From: Acididesulfobacillus acetoxydans
GTDB taxonomy: Bacteria; Bacillota; Desulfitobacteriia; Desulfitobacteriales; Desulfitobacteriaceae
Direction: 5' to 3' (one strand)
DNA: 64,000 bases
Assembly (NCBI RefSeq): GCF_900016645.1
Contig: NZ_CDGJ01000104.1
Positions 43,285-51,322 of the stretch are shown in pieces. Made by a program: the position numbers and the translations under genes. Within the stretch, counting starts at the first letter, position 1; each line of letters starts with the position of its first letter. Below the pieces are notes generated by a model that searched no databases, was not told the origin of the DNA, and worked only from the letters and a program-made list of their open reading frames with translations.

Positions 43285-44302
43285 GTGAACCTCCTTTCTT
43301 TTGGGCCAACTGGTACGCGACGTCGACAATCATATCTTCCTGTCCCCCGACCATTCGCCTCCTTCCCAGTTCAACCAGAATGTCCCTGGGATCAAGCCGG
43401 AACTTTTCCGCAGCCCGGTAGGTGTGTAAGAGAAAACTGGAATAGACCCCGGCATAACCCAGCATTAACGGAGCATTGCGCACGACTTGCGGGCGGTGCA
43501 TGATTGGCTCTACCACCTCTTCAGCTACATCCATAATTTTGTAAAAATCCACACCGGTCTGATAACCCGCTTTATCTAAAACCCCTGTCAGCACTTCGAT
43601 CTGGGTATTCCCTGCCCCGGCACCCAAGCCCCGACAAGTCCCGTCCAGAAAACTCGCGCCGGCTTCCAAAGCCGCTAAAGAATTGGCGGTAGCCAAGGAT
43701 AAGTTGTTATGAGCATGAAAACCAACGGGCACTTTTACGGCATCCACGACAGCCCCCACGCGGACCTTTACATCCTCAGGCAGCATCGCTCCCGCTGAAT
43801 CTGCAACATAGATGATGTCAGCCCCATAAGACTCGAACAGTTTAGCCTGTTCGAGTACTTTTTCCGGCGGAGCCATGTGACTCATCATCAGAAAGCCAAA
43901 AGTCTTCAGACCCAATTTCTTGGCTATCCCGATATGCTGCTCGGCAATATCGGCCTCCGTAACATGGGTGGCCACCCGTACGGCTTTGGCTCCGCATCGG
44001 GCTGCATGTTCCAGATTTTCCACAGTCCCGATACCCGGCAAGAGGAGCACGGTGAGTTTTCCCTTCTTAATGGCCTTGGCCGCCGCGATTAACATATCCT
44101 CTTCGCGGGTCAGCGACCACCCGTAGTTAAAAGAAGACCCGGCCAAACCGTCCCCATGGCTTACTTCAATGTATTCAACTCCGGCAGCATCCAACCCTCC
44201 GGCAATGGCCGAGATCTGTTCCACCGTATATTCATGACTTACGGCATGACTGCCATCCCGCAAGGTTGTATCCACCAGATGAATCATTTTTTCCTTATTC
44301 AT
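43271..44302 (-). CDS. mhpE: 4-hydroxy-2-oxovalerate aldolase
   Basis: The 343-residue protein is of the DmpG/MhpE family: a TIM barrel of the HMGL-like superfamily. Motifs seen: DTTLRDGSHAVSHEYTVEQI (metal Asp and catalytic Arg in TLRDG), VEVSHGDGL-type GVEYIEVSHGDGLAGSSFNY, VGFHAHNNLSLATANSLAAL (metal HAH) and a C-terminal dimerisation domain. It cleaves 4-hydroxy-2-oxovalerate to pyruvate and acetaldehyde. In known systems the acetaldehyde is channelled directly to the partner dehydrogenase, whose gene overlaps this one by four bases. No truncation is seen. Confidence 0.95.
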   Translation of the reverse strand: MNKEKMIHLVDTTLRDGSHAVSHEYTVEQISAIAGGLDAAGVEYIEVSHGDGLAGSSFNYGWSLTREEDMLIAAAKAIKKGKLTVLLLPGIGTVENLEHAARCGAKAVRVATHVTEADIAEQHIGIAKKLGLKTFGFLMMSHMAPPEKVLEQAKLFESYGADIIYVADSAGAMLPEDVKVRVGAVVDAVKVPVGFHAHNNLSLATANSLAALEAGASFLDGTCRGLGAGAGNTQIEVLTGVLDKAGYQTGVDFYKIMDVAEEVVEPIMHRPQVVRNAPLMLGYAGVYSSFLLHTYRAAEKFRLDPRDILVELGRRRMVGGQEDMIVDVAYQLAQKKGGSHEGR

Positions 44303-45174
44303 GCCTGCACTCCCTTTGCCAGTAACTTCTCCGCGATTTTCCCGGCCACCCGCACAGCGGCTGAGGTGATAATGTCGAGGTTTCCGGAATATTTGGGCAG
44401 GAAGTCGCCTGCCCCTTCGACTTCAATGATGGTCGTCACCTTGTGACCCTCCAGTATGGGGGGCACCCGGAGCCTGTAGCCAGGCACATACTTCTGGATC
44501 TCCTTAACGATCCCATGAACAGCATCTTTTATCGCAGTTTCGTCTGGATTCTCGACCTCAACATAAACAGTATTGCACATCAAAACCGGAGGCTCTGCCG
44601 GATTCAGAATGATGATAGCCTTACCGGTTTTTGCCCCACCCACCTCAACAATAGCCCTGGAGGTTGTTTCGGTAAATTCATCAATATTCTGGCGAGTCCC
44701 TGGCCCTGCGCTCTTACTGGAGATACTGGCCACAATTTCCGCATATTTGACTCCAGCCCCCTGATGAATGGCAGACACGATGGGAACCGTCGCCTGTCCG
44801 GCACAAGTCACCATATTCAAGTTAGGCTCATCTTTCAGTTGATCCAGGTTAACACAGGGCACTACATACGGCCCAATGGCAGCCGGCGTCAGATCAATCG
44901 CGACCTTACCCGCCTGCTTCAGCAAAGGGGCATGCGTCGAATGAGGTTTCGCTCCGGTCGCATCAAAGACAATTTTGATATCCGGGTCCTTGAGAACCGC
45001 ATCCACCCCTTCGATAGAAGTGTTGATCCCCATATCCCGAGCCCTCTTAATCCCTTCGGATTCAACAATTCCCGTGAGTAGAGCCATTTCCAGCCGATCA
45101 CTGTTGAGTATTTTGTACATTAAGTCGGAACCAATATTGCCCGGACCAATGACAGCCACTTTAATCTTTTTCAC
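44299..45174 (-). CDS. mhpF: acetaldehyde dehydrogenase (acetylating)
   Basis: The 291-residue protein of the DmpF/MhpF family has an N-terminal NAD-binding AVIGPGNIGSDLMYKIL, a catalytic cysteine in NMVTCAGQATVPIVSAIHQ and a C-terminal SAGPGTRQNIDEFTETTSRA segment. It oxidises acetaldehyde with CoA and NAD to acetyl-CoA and forms a channelling complex with 4-hydroxy-2-oxovalerate aldolase, whose gene follows with a four-base overlap. The start is a GTG with GAGGAG about 15 nt upstream. Length and motifs are standard. Confidence 0.95.
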   Translation of the reverse strand: MKKIKVAVIGPGNIGSDLMYKILNSDRLEMALLTGIVESEGIKRARDMGINTSIEGVDAVLKDPDIKIVFDATGAKPHSTHAPLLKQAGKVAIDLTPAAIGPYVVPCVNLDQLKDEPNLNMVTCAGQATVPIVSAIHQGAGVKYAEIVASISSKSAGPGTRQNIDEFTETTSRAIVEVGGAKTGKAIIILNPAEPPVLMCNTVYVEVENPDETAIKDAVHGIVKEIQKYVPGYRLRVPPILEGHKVTTIIEVEGAGDFLPKYSGNLDIITSAAVRVAGKIAEKLLAKGVQA

Positions 45175-45203
45175 GGTTACGTCTTCATCTCCTCACATTG
45201 AGT

Positions 45204-45977
45204 TCAAATAAATCTAAGATTCAAGCTACCCAGGCCGTAAAAGGACAAGGTAAACACATCTCCGGCCGCCGCCGCTTCCGCCGCAGTCACGGCTCCGGAC
45301 AGGATGATTTCCCCGGCTTCCAAGGCGATATCAAAATCAGCCAGTTTATTGGCAAGCCACGCCACAGACGCCGCCGGATGACCCCAGACTTCAGCCCCTG
45401 CCCCACTGCTGACCATCCCGCCGTTCTTCTCTAAGACCATGCCAATCAGCCGCAAGTCAAGATCTTTAACGGGAACCAAGCGGCTGCCTAGAACGAGGCG
45501 GGCGCTGGAGGCGTTGTCCGCGATGGTATCCGGCAACTTGATTTTCCAGTCGCGAATCCGGCTGTCCACGATTTCAAAGGAAGGCATCACGCCTGCCGTA
45601 ACCCGCAGGACATCCGCGATCGTGACTCCCGGTCCTTTAAGCCTGTCTTTTAACACGAAGGCCAGTTCCCCCTCCACTTTGGGCAGAAGAAGCTCCTCCC
45701 GTCGGCAAGCCTCGCCTTCCAATAAGAACATATCGTCGAGCAAATGACCATAATCAGGTTCGTTCACCCCCAAGAGCTTTTGCATGCCCTTGCTGGTGAT
45801 CCCGATCTTTTTGCCAATGATTTTGCGCCCTTGGGCCCGCTTCAGAGCAATGCCCTCGAGTTGGATCTTATAAGCGTCCTGAATGCTCAGACCCGGGTAC
45901 CTTTCCGTCAATGGCTCCAGCGGCTTCCTCTCATTTTCTGCCTTGGCCAGCATCTCCGCTATGTCTTTGTAGTTCAT
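45204..45977 (-). CDS. mhpD: 2-oxopent-4-enoate hydratase
   Basis: The protein is about 257 residues, of the MhpD/DmpE/fumarylacetoacetase-like family: GKKIGITSKGMQKLLGVNEP, LPKVEGELAFVLKDRLKGPG (metal-binding Glu residues) and AEVWGHPAASVAWLANKLAD. It hydrates 2-hydroxypenta-2,4-dienoate (2-oxopent-4-enoate) to 4-hydroxy-2-oxovalerate. Some relatives are 4-oxalocrotonate decarboxylases, and distinguishing them needs alignment. The ATG at 45977 has AAGGAGG at 9 nt; the ATG at 45983 is too close. It precedes the dehydrogenase and aldolase, completing the lower pathway from a C5 dienoate to pyruvate and acetyl-CoA. Confidence 0.9.
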   Translation of the reverse strand: MNYKDIAEMLAKAENERKPLEPLTERYPGLSIQDAYKIQLEGIALKRAQGRKIIGKKIGITSKGMQKLLGVNEPDYGHLLDDMFLLEGEACRREELLLPKVEGELAFVLKDRLKGPGVTIADVLRVTAGVMPSFEIVDSRIRDWKIKLPDTIADNASSARLVLGSRLVPVKDLDLRLIGMVLEKNGGMVSSGAGAEVWGHPAASVAWLANKLADFDIALEAGEIILSGAVTAAEAAAAGDVFTLSFYGLGSLNLRFI

Positions 45978-45990
45978 GCTCATGTCCTCC

Positions 45991-46872
45991 TTAATTCATC
46001 ATCGAATGCCAACGTTCTCGCAGGGCGGAGGCGATGACATCGGCCAGTTCCGGAGCCGTCAACCCGTGCGCCAAACCTTCGACCAGGCGGTCACACCCCA
46101 GGCGAGCTTCCTCATGTGGACCGGGTAAAGCCACCAAGAGGGCAATTCCCACCTGTCCGACCGCAATCCGTACCCCCTCTTTGTGGTGGCGGTGGAAGTC
46201 CGGGGTAAACTTCAGGATCCAGGGTGTGTAGGCTTTGGGATCAAGACGCAGAACCGCTTCAATACTATAGTCCTTGTCCTCTGCTCCCACACCGCCTGTC
46301 GTGATAATTAAGCCATACCCAGCCTCCAGTGCCCCTTCCAAGACTGCCGCCGCAGCCTTGGCGTCGTCTTCCAGAATGCCGCCAAATCGCGCTTGATAAC
46401 CATGGCTTTCTAATGTTCGCGTAATATAGGGAGAATTCGTATCCTCAATCTTCTTGGCGATCACCTCAGCCCCGGAAGAGAACACGATGGCCCTGCGCGC
46501 AACGGCCTGGCTAATCCCTTGAGCCTGAACAGCAGATGCTTCAAGCACACTTTTCACTTCCTCGGGATCCAGAGCGATGAACCCCAGAACGCCTTCCGAG
46601 TGAATCGCTGCTTTTTCCCCTCTTGTGACTCCGGGTAGAGCCGCTAAACCCTTCAGAATCTCCTCCCCTTTGCCAGCCACCCTTTCGGCCTGGACCTTGT
46701 GTTTTAAGACATCAAAGGCAATCATGCCTGGCCGTACATCGACAACCATCACCTCCTCTGGCATTAAGCCAAGTGCTTCAGCAGCAATTTTGGCCGCCTC
46801 GCCTAAATTGGCGTGGTTTAACTCGATATCATCGATCCAAAAGGTCGTTTTTTCCAGGAGCTCCCATTCCAT
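45991..46872 (-). CDS. MoeA/CinA-like molybdopterin-binding-domain protein
   Basis: The 293-residue protein has a MoCF-biosynthesis-type C-terminal domain recognised by YGLIITTGGVGAEDKDYSIE and LVALPGPHEEARLG. The N-terminal part (about residues 1-130) is of another type, with ALGLMPEEVMVVDVRPGMIA and FIALDPEEVKSVLEASAVQA. It is shorter than MoeA (about 400 residues) and lacks its other domains. Such proteins occur near molybdenum hydroxylases and may insert or modify the cofactor. Here it lies immediately after the NadC-like gene (adjacent stop and RBS) and before the hydratase gene. The exact role is unknown. Confidence 0.75.
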   Translation of the reverse strand: MEWELLEKTTFWIDDIELNHANLGEAAKIAAEALGLMPEEVMVVDVRPGMIAFDVLKHKVQAERVAGKGEEILKGLAALPGVTRGEKAAIHSEGVLGFIALDPEEVKSVLEASAVQAQGISQAVARRAIVFSSGAEVIAKKIEDTNSPYITRTLESHGYQARFGGILEDDAKAAAAVLEGALEAGYGLIITTGGVGAEDKDYSIEAVLRLDPKAYTPWILKFTPDFHRHHKEGVRIAVGQVGIALLVALPGPHEEARLGCDRLVEGLAHGLTAPELADVIASALRERWHSMMN

Positions 46873-47673
46873 TTACAACTCTCCTTCCACATCCAGGCAG
46901 AAATCGAGCATAGGCGCATCAAGAATCGCCCGGCCTACGTCTACAATATCTGCCCCCAGGTTGGCCAGCTCCTCCAATTGCTGGACGTTCACACCCCCGG
47001 CAAAGGCCAAGCGCACGCGTTCTCGCCAACCCCCTTGCTCCGCTGCCGCGACTACGAGTCGAAGATCCGATACCTGACCTGTATCCACCATGAGAATACC
47101 AGCGCCCGCCCTGACAGCCAGGTTGGCCTCTGAAGCGATATCCATACTCTCACCCCGAAGCTGGGCCACCACCACTCGACTGGCGTCGAACGCTTTTGCC
47201 CTGGCCACCGCGACGGCGATTCCACCAAACATTCTGATGTAGTTTTTATCCAGATAGATAAACGGTTCATCGGTGATGCGCAACTCAGCACCACCGGTGA
47301 TCACCGCCTGGCGCAGTTCCTTTCTTACAGCCCTGTCAACCTTTTTCCAAGCCCCGCAGACCACCTTAAGCCTCTGCGTTTTCTGGGTGAAGGCCGCAGC
47401 GGCGGTGGCAACCCCAGAAGGCTTGCCGATCACCCCTGGAAGAATTTCCTCCGCTTTGGTCACCGTTTCAGCGTTACCCATCCCTGAAAAAACGAGGCTG
47501 CCTGCGTGTAATTCTTGTCCCTCGGGCCGCACCCGGAACTGAGCTATACCCAATTCCGCCGCCATATCCTTGAGACGAGCGGCTCCGGAGAAAATTCCGT
47601 TCTCCCGGGACTTTATGGAAAACTTATAGGTTTTCCCCTGGAGCGGAGCAAAGAGGAATTCACGAACATCCAT
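46873..47673 (-). CDS. NadC/ModD-like phosphoribosyltransferase family protein
   Basis: The protein is about 266 residues, homologous to nicotinate-nucleotide pyrophosphorylase (NadC) and ModD. It shows SGVATAAAAFTQKTQRLKVV, the HRxG-like GGAELRITDEPFIYLDKNYI region and a barrel end of RLAFAGGVNVQQLEELANLG with GADIVDVGR. NadC transfers a phosphoribosyl group onto quinolinate with decarboxylation; ModD-type relatives have no proven role. Being inside a catabolic operon and next to a molybdopterin-type protein, it is unlikely to serve ordinary NAD synthesis. The start at 47673 has GGGAGG at 8 nt and overlaps the end of the IclR gene by 14 bases. Confidence 0.75.
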   Translation of the reverse strand: MDVREFLFAPLQGKTYKFSIKSRENGIFSGAARLKDMAAELGIAQFRVRPEGQELHAGSLVFSGMGNAETVTKAEEILPGVIGKPSGVATAAAAFTQKTQRLKVVCGAWKKVDRAVRKELRQAVITGGAELRITDEPFIYLDKNYIRMFGGIAVAVARAKAFDASRVVVAQLRGESMDIASEANLAVRAGAGILMVDTGQVSDLRLVVAAAEQGGWRERVRLAFAGGVNVQQLEELANLGADIVDVGRAILDAPMLDFCLDVEGEL

Positions 47674-48472
47674 GAGCATTCCCTCCCACCCCCGACCTGT
47701 AACCCAGACTGGCAGATATATCCTGGCCGGTCTTTAGCATATGCTCAATGATGCTCTCCAGTCGTTCTCCATCCAAACGGGCCGTCGGACCCGATACACT
47801 CATCCCCGCAATAACCTTGCCGGAAAAGTTCCGAATCGGAACAGCCACACAGCGGAGGCCATCCATAATCTCTTCATCATCAATGGAGTATCCCTGCCGG
47901 CCTATCTTTTTCAGTTCCTCAAGCAAAACTTTTTCCTCCGTTATCGTGTTTTTCGTGTATCGTTTTAACCCTTTAACGGCAAGGAGTCGTTTCAGTTCCC
48001 CCGCCGGAAGGTGCGCCAGCAAGACCTTGCCCACCCCGGTGCAATGGGCCGGCAAGCGATTCCCCACCTGCGAAACGATTCGCAATGATTGCTTGCTCTC
48101 CCGTTTATCAATATAGAGAACTTCTCCCTTATCCAAGATTACCAGATGCACCGTCTCTCCCAGATTGTCTACCAAATATTCGATATGGGGTCCGGCAATC
48201 TGACGCACATCCCATGTGTTCGCAACGACGTTGCCCACTTCAAAGAGCCGGATGCCTAAACGATATTTGCCATCAAAGGGTGACTGTTCAACATAATCGA
48301 AATCCCTTAGTGTTGCCAAAAGCCCGTAAGCCGTGCTTTTGGCAAGGTTCATTTCTTTAGCTATTTCACCCAGGGAAACATCCCGCCTTGCCTCTGCCAA
48401 AAAATCGATGATTTTAAGCGCCTTGGATACGGACTTAATGGGTGATCTTATCACTGAGGGCTCTTTCTGCAT
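47660..48472 (-). CDS. IclR-family transcriptional regulator
   Basis: The 270-residue IclR regulator has an N-terminal winged helix (SVSKALKIIDFLAEARRDVS, LGEIAKEMNLAKSTAYGLLA) and an effector domain with HLVILDKGEVLYIDKRESKQ, NRLPAHCTGVGKVLLAHLPA and DDEEIMDGLRCVAVPIRNFS. It heads the operon of NadC-like, MoeA-like, hydratase, dehydrogenase, aldolase, ferredoxin and LarA-like genes, and overlaps the first of them by 14 bases. IclR members commonly sense aromatic or short-chain carboxylates, so it likely answers to the pathway substrate. The start ATG has GGAGAG upstream. Confidence 0.9.
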   Translation of the reverse strand: MQKEPSVIRSPIKSVSKALKIIDFLAEARRDVSLGEIAKEMNLAKSTAYGLLATLRDFDYVEQSPFDGKYRLGIRLFEVGNVVANTWDVRQIAGPHIEYLVDNLGETVHLVILDKGEVLYIDKRESKQSLRIVSQVGNRLPAHCTGVGKVLLAHLPAGELKRLLAVKGLKRYTKNTITEEKVLLEELKKIGRQGYSIDDEEIMDGLRCVAVPIRNFSGKVIAGMSVSGPTARLDGERLESIIEHMLKTGQDISASLGYRSGVGGNAHGCS

Positions 48473-49398
48473 CTAAATCTACTCTCCTTCAAACTCTAGA
48501 GGAGTTTCGTTCTACATCGTCGAATGATATTCTTCACTCTCGTATACGTAACTATTCGCCAATTTCAGTCTAATTCCTCCCGGCTCATCGAGCTATCCAT
48601 TCGGGATCGCCGCAGGTTTTTTACTGCTTCGGGTGCTCACACTAAATAAGTCGTTCGCGTTAGATATCCTACGTCTCCGGGGTTAGATAATTGCGGCTAG
48701 AATTAGACACACACGGCGCAGAGTTTGCACATTGACAGCGGTATAGACCGCGTTAAATCAACTTGCTTTTTGCATACAGCCTGGATATCAAAACGCTGGA
48801 GAGTAGGTGTTTCTACTACCCTATAATGTCTATATATTGACGACGTTAAGTGCCAGTATCTTACAGAAAGAGTGCATTATTGTCCGTCTGTCAGTCAGTC
48901 CGCAAATGTGGACATTTTAGCTCGTCAGATTTTTTGCTCACAATCGCGTGAACAAGCCTTTTGGACACGTACGCCGTCAAATTAAAGACAACTTTTGCCT
49001 TCAACCTTTGGACTGGATAGCTTAGCAATAACACCTGGACTAAACAAAATACCCCCTTACTTTACCGTGTTCCTCGGGGCGGAACTTTGCCGCCGGCTAC
49101 CTTCGGATCCACCCCACGATCGACACCCTTGCCTTGAGCTAATGGTTGGTCGCTACATACCCCCATAACGGACTGTCATCGTCAAGTTAATCATCATGCG
49201 TGGCGCACCGAATTAGAGGAAGTCACCCCTTCGAGTGACTTTCTCTCGGTTATTTTATGGATTCTTGGTTGTTTTTCCTAAACCTATAGCGCGTTAGCGC
49301 ATCGTGCGGTCAATCCGCAATTGTCGCTGTGCCGGTTGTAAATTTGCCTTCTCTAACGCCTTTCGAAACAGTTATCCTTTGGTCCATTATGCCAAAAG
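48473..49398. other. 900-base region without an intact gene
   Basis: This is the largest gap in the window. It must contain the promoter of the IclR-headed operon at its left end and the 3' end of the corrinoid-protein transcript at its right end. AAGTCAC and GTGACTT near 49218-49240 form a small stem that could act as a terminator, without a clear U-tract. Short interrupted frames occur near 48.5-48.7 kb. I recognise no gene, RNA or repeat. Confidence 0.4.
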
Positions 49399-50019
49399 TC
49401 AAGCCAAAAGCTTGTCAGCTAACTCCACCGCCGTAGCTGCGTCGGGGGCATAGGCATCGGCCCCGATCTCATCGGCAAACTTTTGCGTAACAGGTGCGCC
49501 ACCGATCATAACTTTCACCGGATGGGATTCAAGCAGTTCGATGGTGCTTTTCATGTTGACCATGGTGGTTGTCAAAAGAGCAGACAGACCTACGATTTGC
49601 GGTTTATGCTCTTCGACAGCCTGAACGAACTTCTCCGGCGACACATCCACCCCCACGTCAATGACCTTATAACCGGCACCTTCCAACATCATGCGCACCA
49701 AGTTTTTCCCGATGTCATGGAGGTCTCCTTTCACCGTGCCAATCAAAACGATCCCTTTGTCCTGCACTTCACTCGCGGACAAGAGCGGTTTGACTACATC
49801 CATCCCGGCATGCATGGCCCGGGCCGCAATGAGGACCTCCGGTACATAGACCTCGTTATTCTTGAATTTAACCCCGACCACGTTCATTCCGGCAATCAAG
49901 CCATCATTGATAATGGTCTGGGGAGCAATGCCTTCAGACAAAACCTTTTCGGCAATCTCTTTGACCTTTTTGGCGTTTCCGCAAATGACGGCTTCGGCCA
50001 TCTCTTGTAATGTTGACAT
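49399..50019 (-). CDS. methyl-carrying corrinoid protein (MtbC/MtaC-like)
   Basis: The 206-residue protein has the full corrinoid-protein layout. A helical methyltransferase-cap domain spans residues 1-85 (ISxGxxNDGLIAGMNVVGVK-type IINDGLIAGMNVVGVKFKNN, VYVPEVLIAARAMHAGMDVV). A B12-binding Rossmann domain follows, with GDLHDIGKNLV (Asp99, His101, Gly104), VGLSALLTTTMVNMKSTIEL and VMIGGAPVTQKFADEIGADA. The histidine coordinates cobalt when methylated. It accepts a methyl group from a substrate methyltransferase and passes it to a second one. Two UroD-family methyltransferases lie upstream on the same strand within 3.6 kb, making them the probable partners. A 229-base gap separates it from the dehydrogenase gene. 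The RBS is GGGGG. Confidence 0.9.
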   Translation of the reverse strand: MSTLQEMAEAVICGNAKKVKEIAEKVLSEGIAPQTIINDGLIAGMNVVGVKFKNNEVYVPEVLIAARAMHAGMDVVKPLLSASEVQDKGIVLIGTVKGDLHDIGKNLVRMMLEGAGYKVIDVGVDVSPEKFVQAVEEHKPQIVGLSALLTTTMVNMKSTIELLESHPVKVMIGGAPVTQKFADEIGADAYAPDAATAVELADKLLA

Positions 50020-50192
50020 ATACTATACCCCCTGAAAATCCCGCGATAATTTAATTTTGCAACGTAATAAAGTTCAAACTGGTTTCCCGCTGTCCGTCCC
50101 ATTGTCTGCAAACGCCCTTTCGTGATCGATAAATTAGGCTCTCAAAAAACCTTCGCCCAACTCCAACCTTCGCCGAAATGGTGCTCTTGACC

Positions 50193-50206
50193 TGTCTCCG
50201 GGAGAC
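50193..50206. other. short palindrome between the corrinoid and dehydrogenase genes
   Basis: GTCTCCGGGAGAC is a 13-base palindromic element within the 229-base gap, possibly an mRNA stem-loop. No T-tract follows, so I do not call a terminator. Otherwise the gap shows no gene. Confidence 0.4.
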
Positions 50207-50248
50207 TCCCCCCCTATTAAGCTCCTCATGGGGCAGAAATCACCGAAT

Positions 50249-51292
50249 TTAGGAACACCTTAGCAGTATCTTGCCCTTCACCTCGCCGGGAATCTGCAAA
50301 TCGCGGAAGGCAGCGTTGATTTCCGATAATGGAACAATACGGTCTATAAGGCCCTGACACTGTATTTTGCCTTTCTGAAAAAAATGACCGGCGAGTCTCC
50401 ACTCCTGTCCAGGGAAGGGAGCTGAGTAAGACATCCAGGAGCCACGAACTGTCAGTTCCTTTCGGTTAATACGCTCGAATTCGCGAGGTTCAAAGGACAC
50501 GCTACGAGTAGGGGTGCCAATGTACATCACTTGTCCTTTATTAGCGGCAATCTCTAGGCACAGCTTTTCGGTAAACTCCACTCCAGCCGTCTCGATCACC
50601 TGGTATACACCCGCCCCCTTAGTTTCCCATGCATATCTTTCGGCGAAATCTTCAGCACCCGTGTTGAGAACGACATCGGCTCCCAATTCTTTCGCAAGCT
50701 GCAACTTACGCGAATCTATGTCAAAGGCAAAGATACGCTTCGCGCCTAGGGCGTGAGCACACTGCAACGTCAGGAGGCCAATAGTTCCCATGCCAACGAT
50801 GGCAACGTCTTCACCACCGCGAAAATTCATTTGGGACAAACCATGCAGGGCGACAGTCGCCGGCTCAAAGAACGCCCCTTCTTTATCCCCAACACCTTCC
50901 GGTAATGGAACCGCATTCACAGCAGGCATTTTCACATATTCGGCCCAGCTGCCGTCAGTACGTGAACCAATAAACGAGTAGTTTTTGCACTGGGAGTAAT
51001 AGCCGCGTAGACAGTCCTCACAGTGATGACAGGGCAAAAGTGGCGCTCCAACAATATGCTGTCCCACACTGATATTCTTCACGCCTGACCCGAGCTCGGT
51101 CACTTCTCCAGAAAACTCGTGTCCCAAAACAATGGGATAGCTATGGGCAGCGTTACCTAAAACGCGAGGAAGATCGGAACCGCAAATGCCGCTTATCTTG
51201 ACCTTGGCTAGGATTTCCCCAGATCCGATTGACGGAAGAGCCCTTTCTTCGTAGCGCAAGTCCATTTGTCCATGTAAGATCGCAGCTTTCAT
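50249..51292 (-). CDS. gatD: GatD-like zinc-dependent polyol(-phosphate) dehydrogenase
   Basis: The protein is about 347 residues, of the medium-chain zinc dehydrogenase family. The zinc sites are ICGSDLPR, LGHEFSGEV and the structural CHHCEDCLRGYYSQC. The NAD site is VGMGTIGLLTLQCA. It is unusually close to E. coli galactitol-1-phosphate 5-dehydrogenase (GatD): shared features are SGxCGSDLPR, YSQCxxYxFIGSRxDG and RKELTVxGSWMxYSxPxPGQEW. It should oxidise a hexitol phosphate to a ketose phosphate. The start at 51292 has GGAGG at 5 nt. The gene follows the second UroD-family gene by 31 bases. Confidence 0.85.
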   Translation of the reverse strand: MKAAILHGQMDLRYEERALPSIGSGEILAKVKISGICGSDLPRVLGNAAHSYPIVLGHEFSGEVTELGSGVKNISVGQHIVGAPLLPCHHCEDCLRGYYSQCKNYSFIGSRTDGSWAEYVKMPAVNAVPLPEGVGDKEGAFFEPATVALHGLSQMNFRGGEDVAIVGMGTIGLLTLQCAHALGAKRIFAFDIDSRKLQLAKELGADVVLNTGAEDFAERYAWETKGAGVYQVIETAGVEFTEKLCLEIAANKGQVMYIGTPTRSVSFEPREFERINRKELTVRGSWMSYSAPFPGQEWRLAGHFFQKGKIQCQGLIDRIVPLSEINAAFRDLQIPGEVKGKILLRCS

Positions 51293-51322
51293 TCTTACCT
51301 CCAAATCTGTAAGCCTATAACA

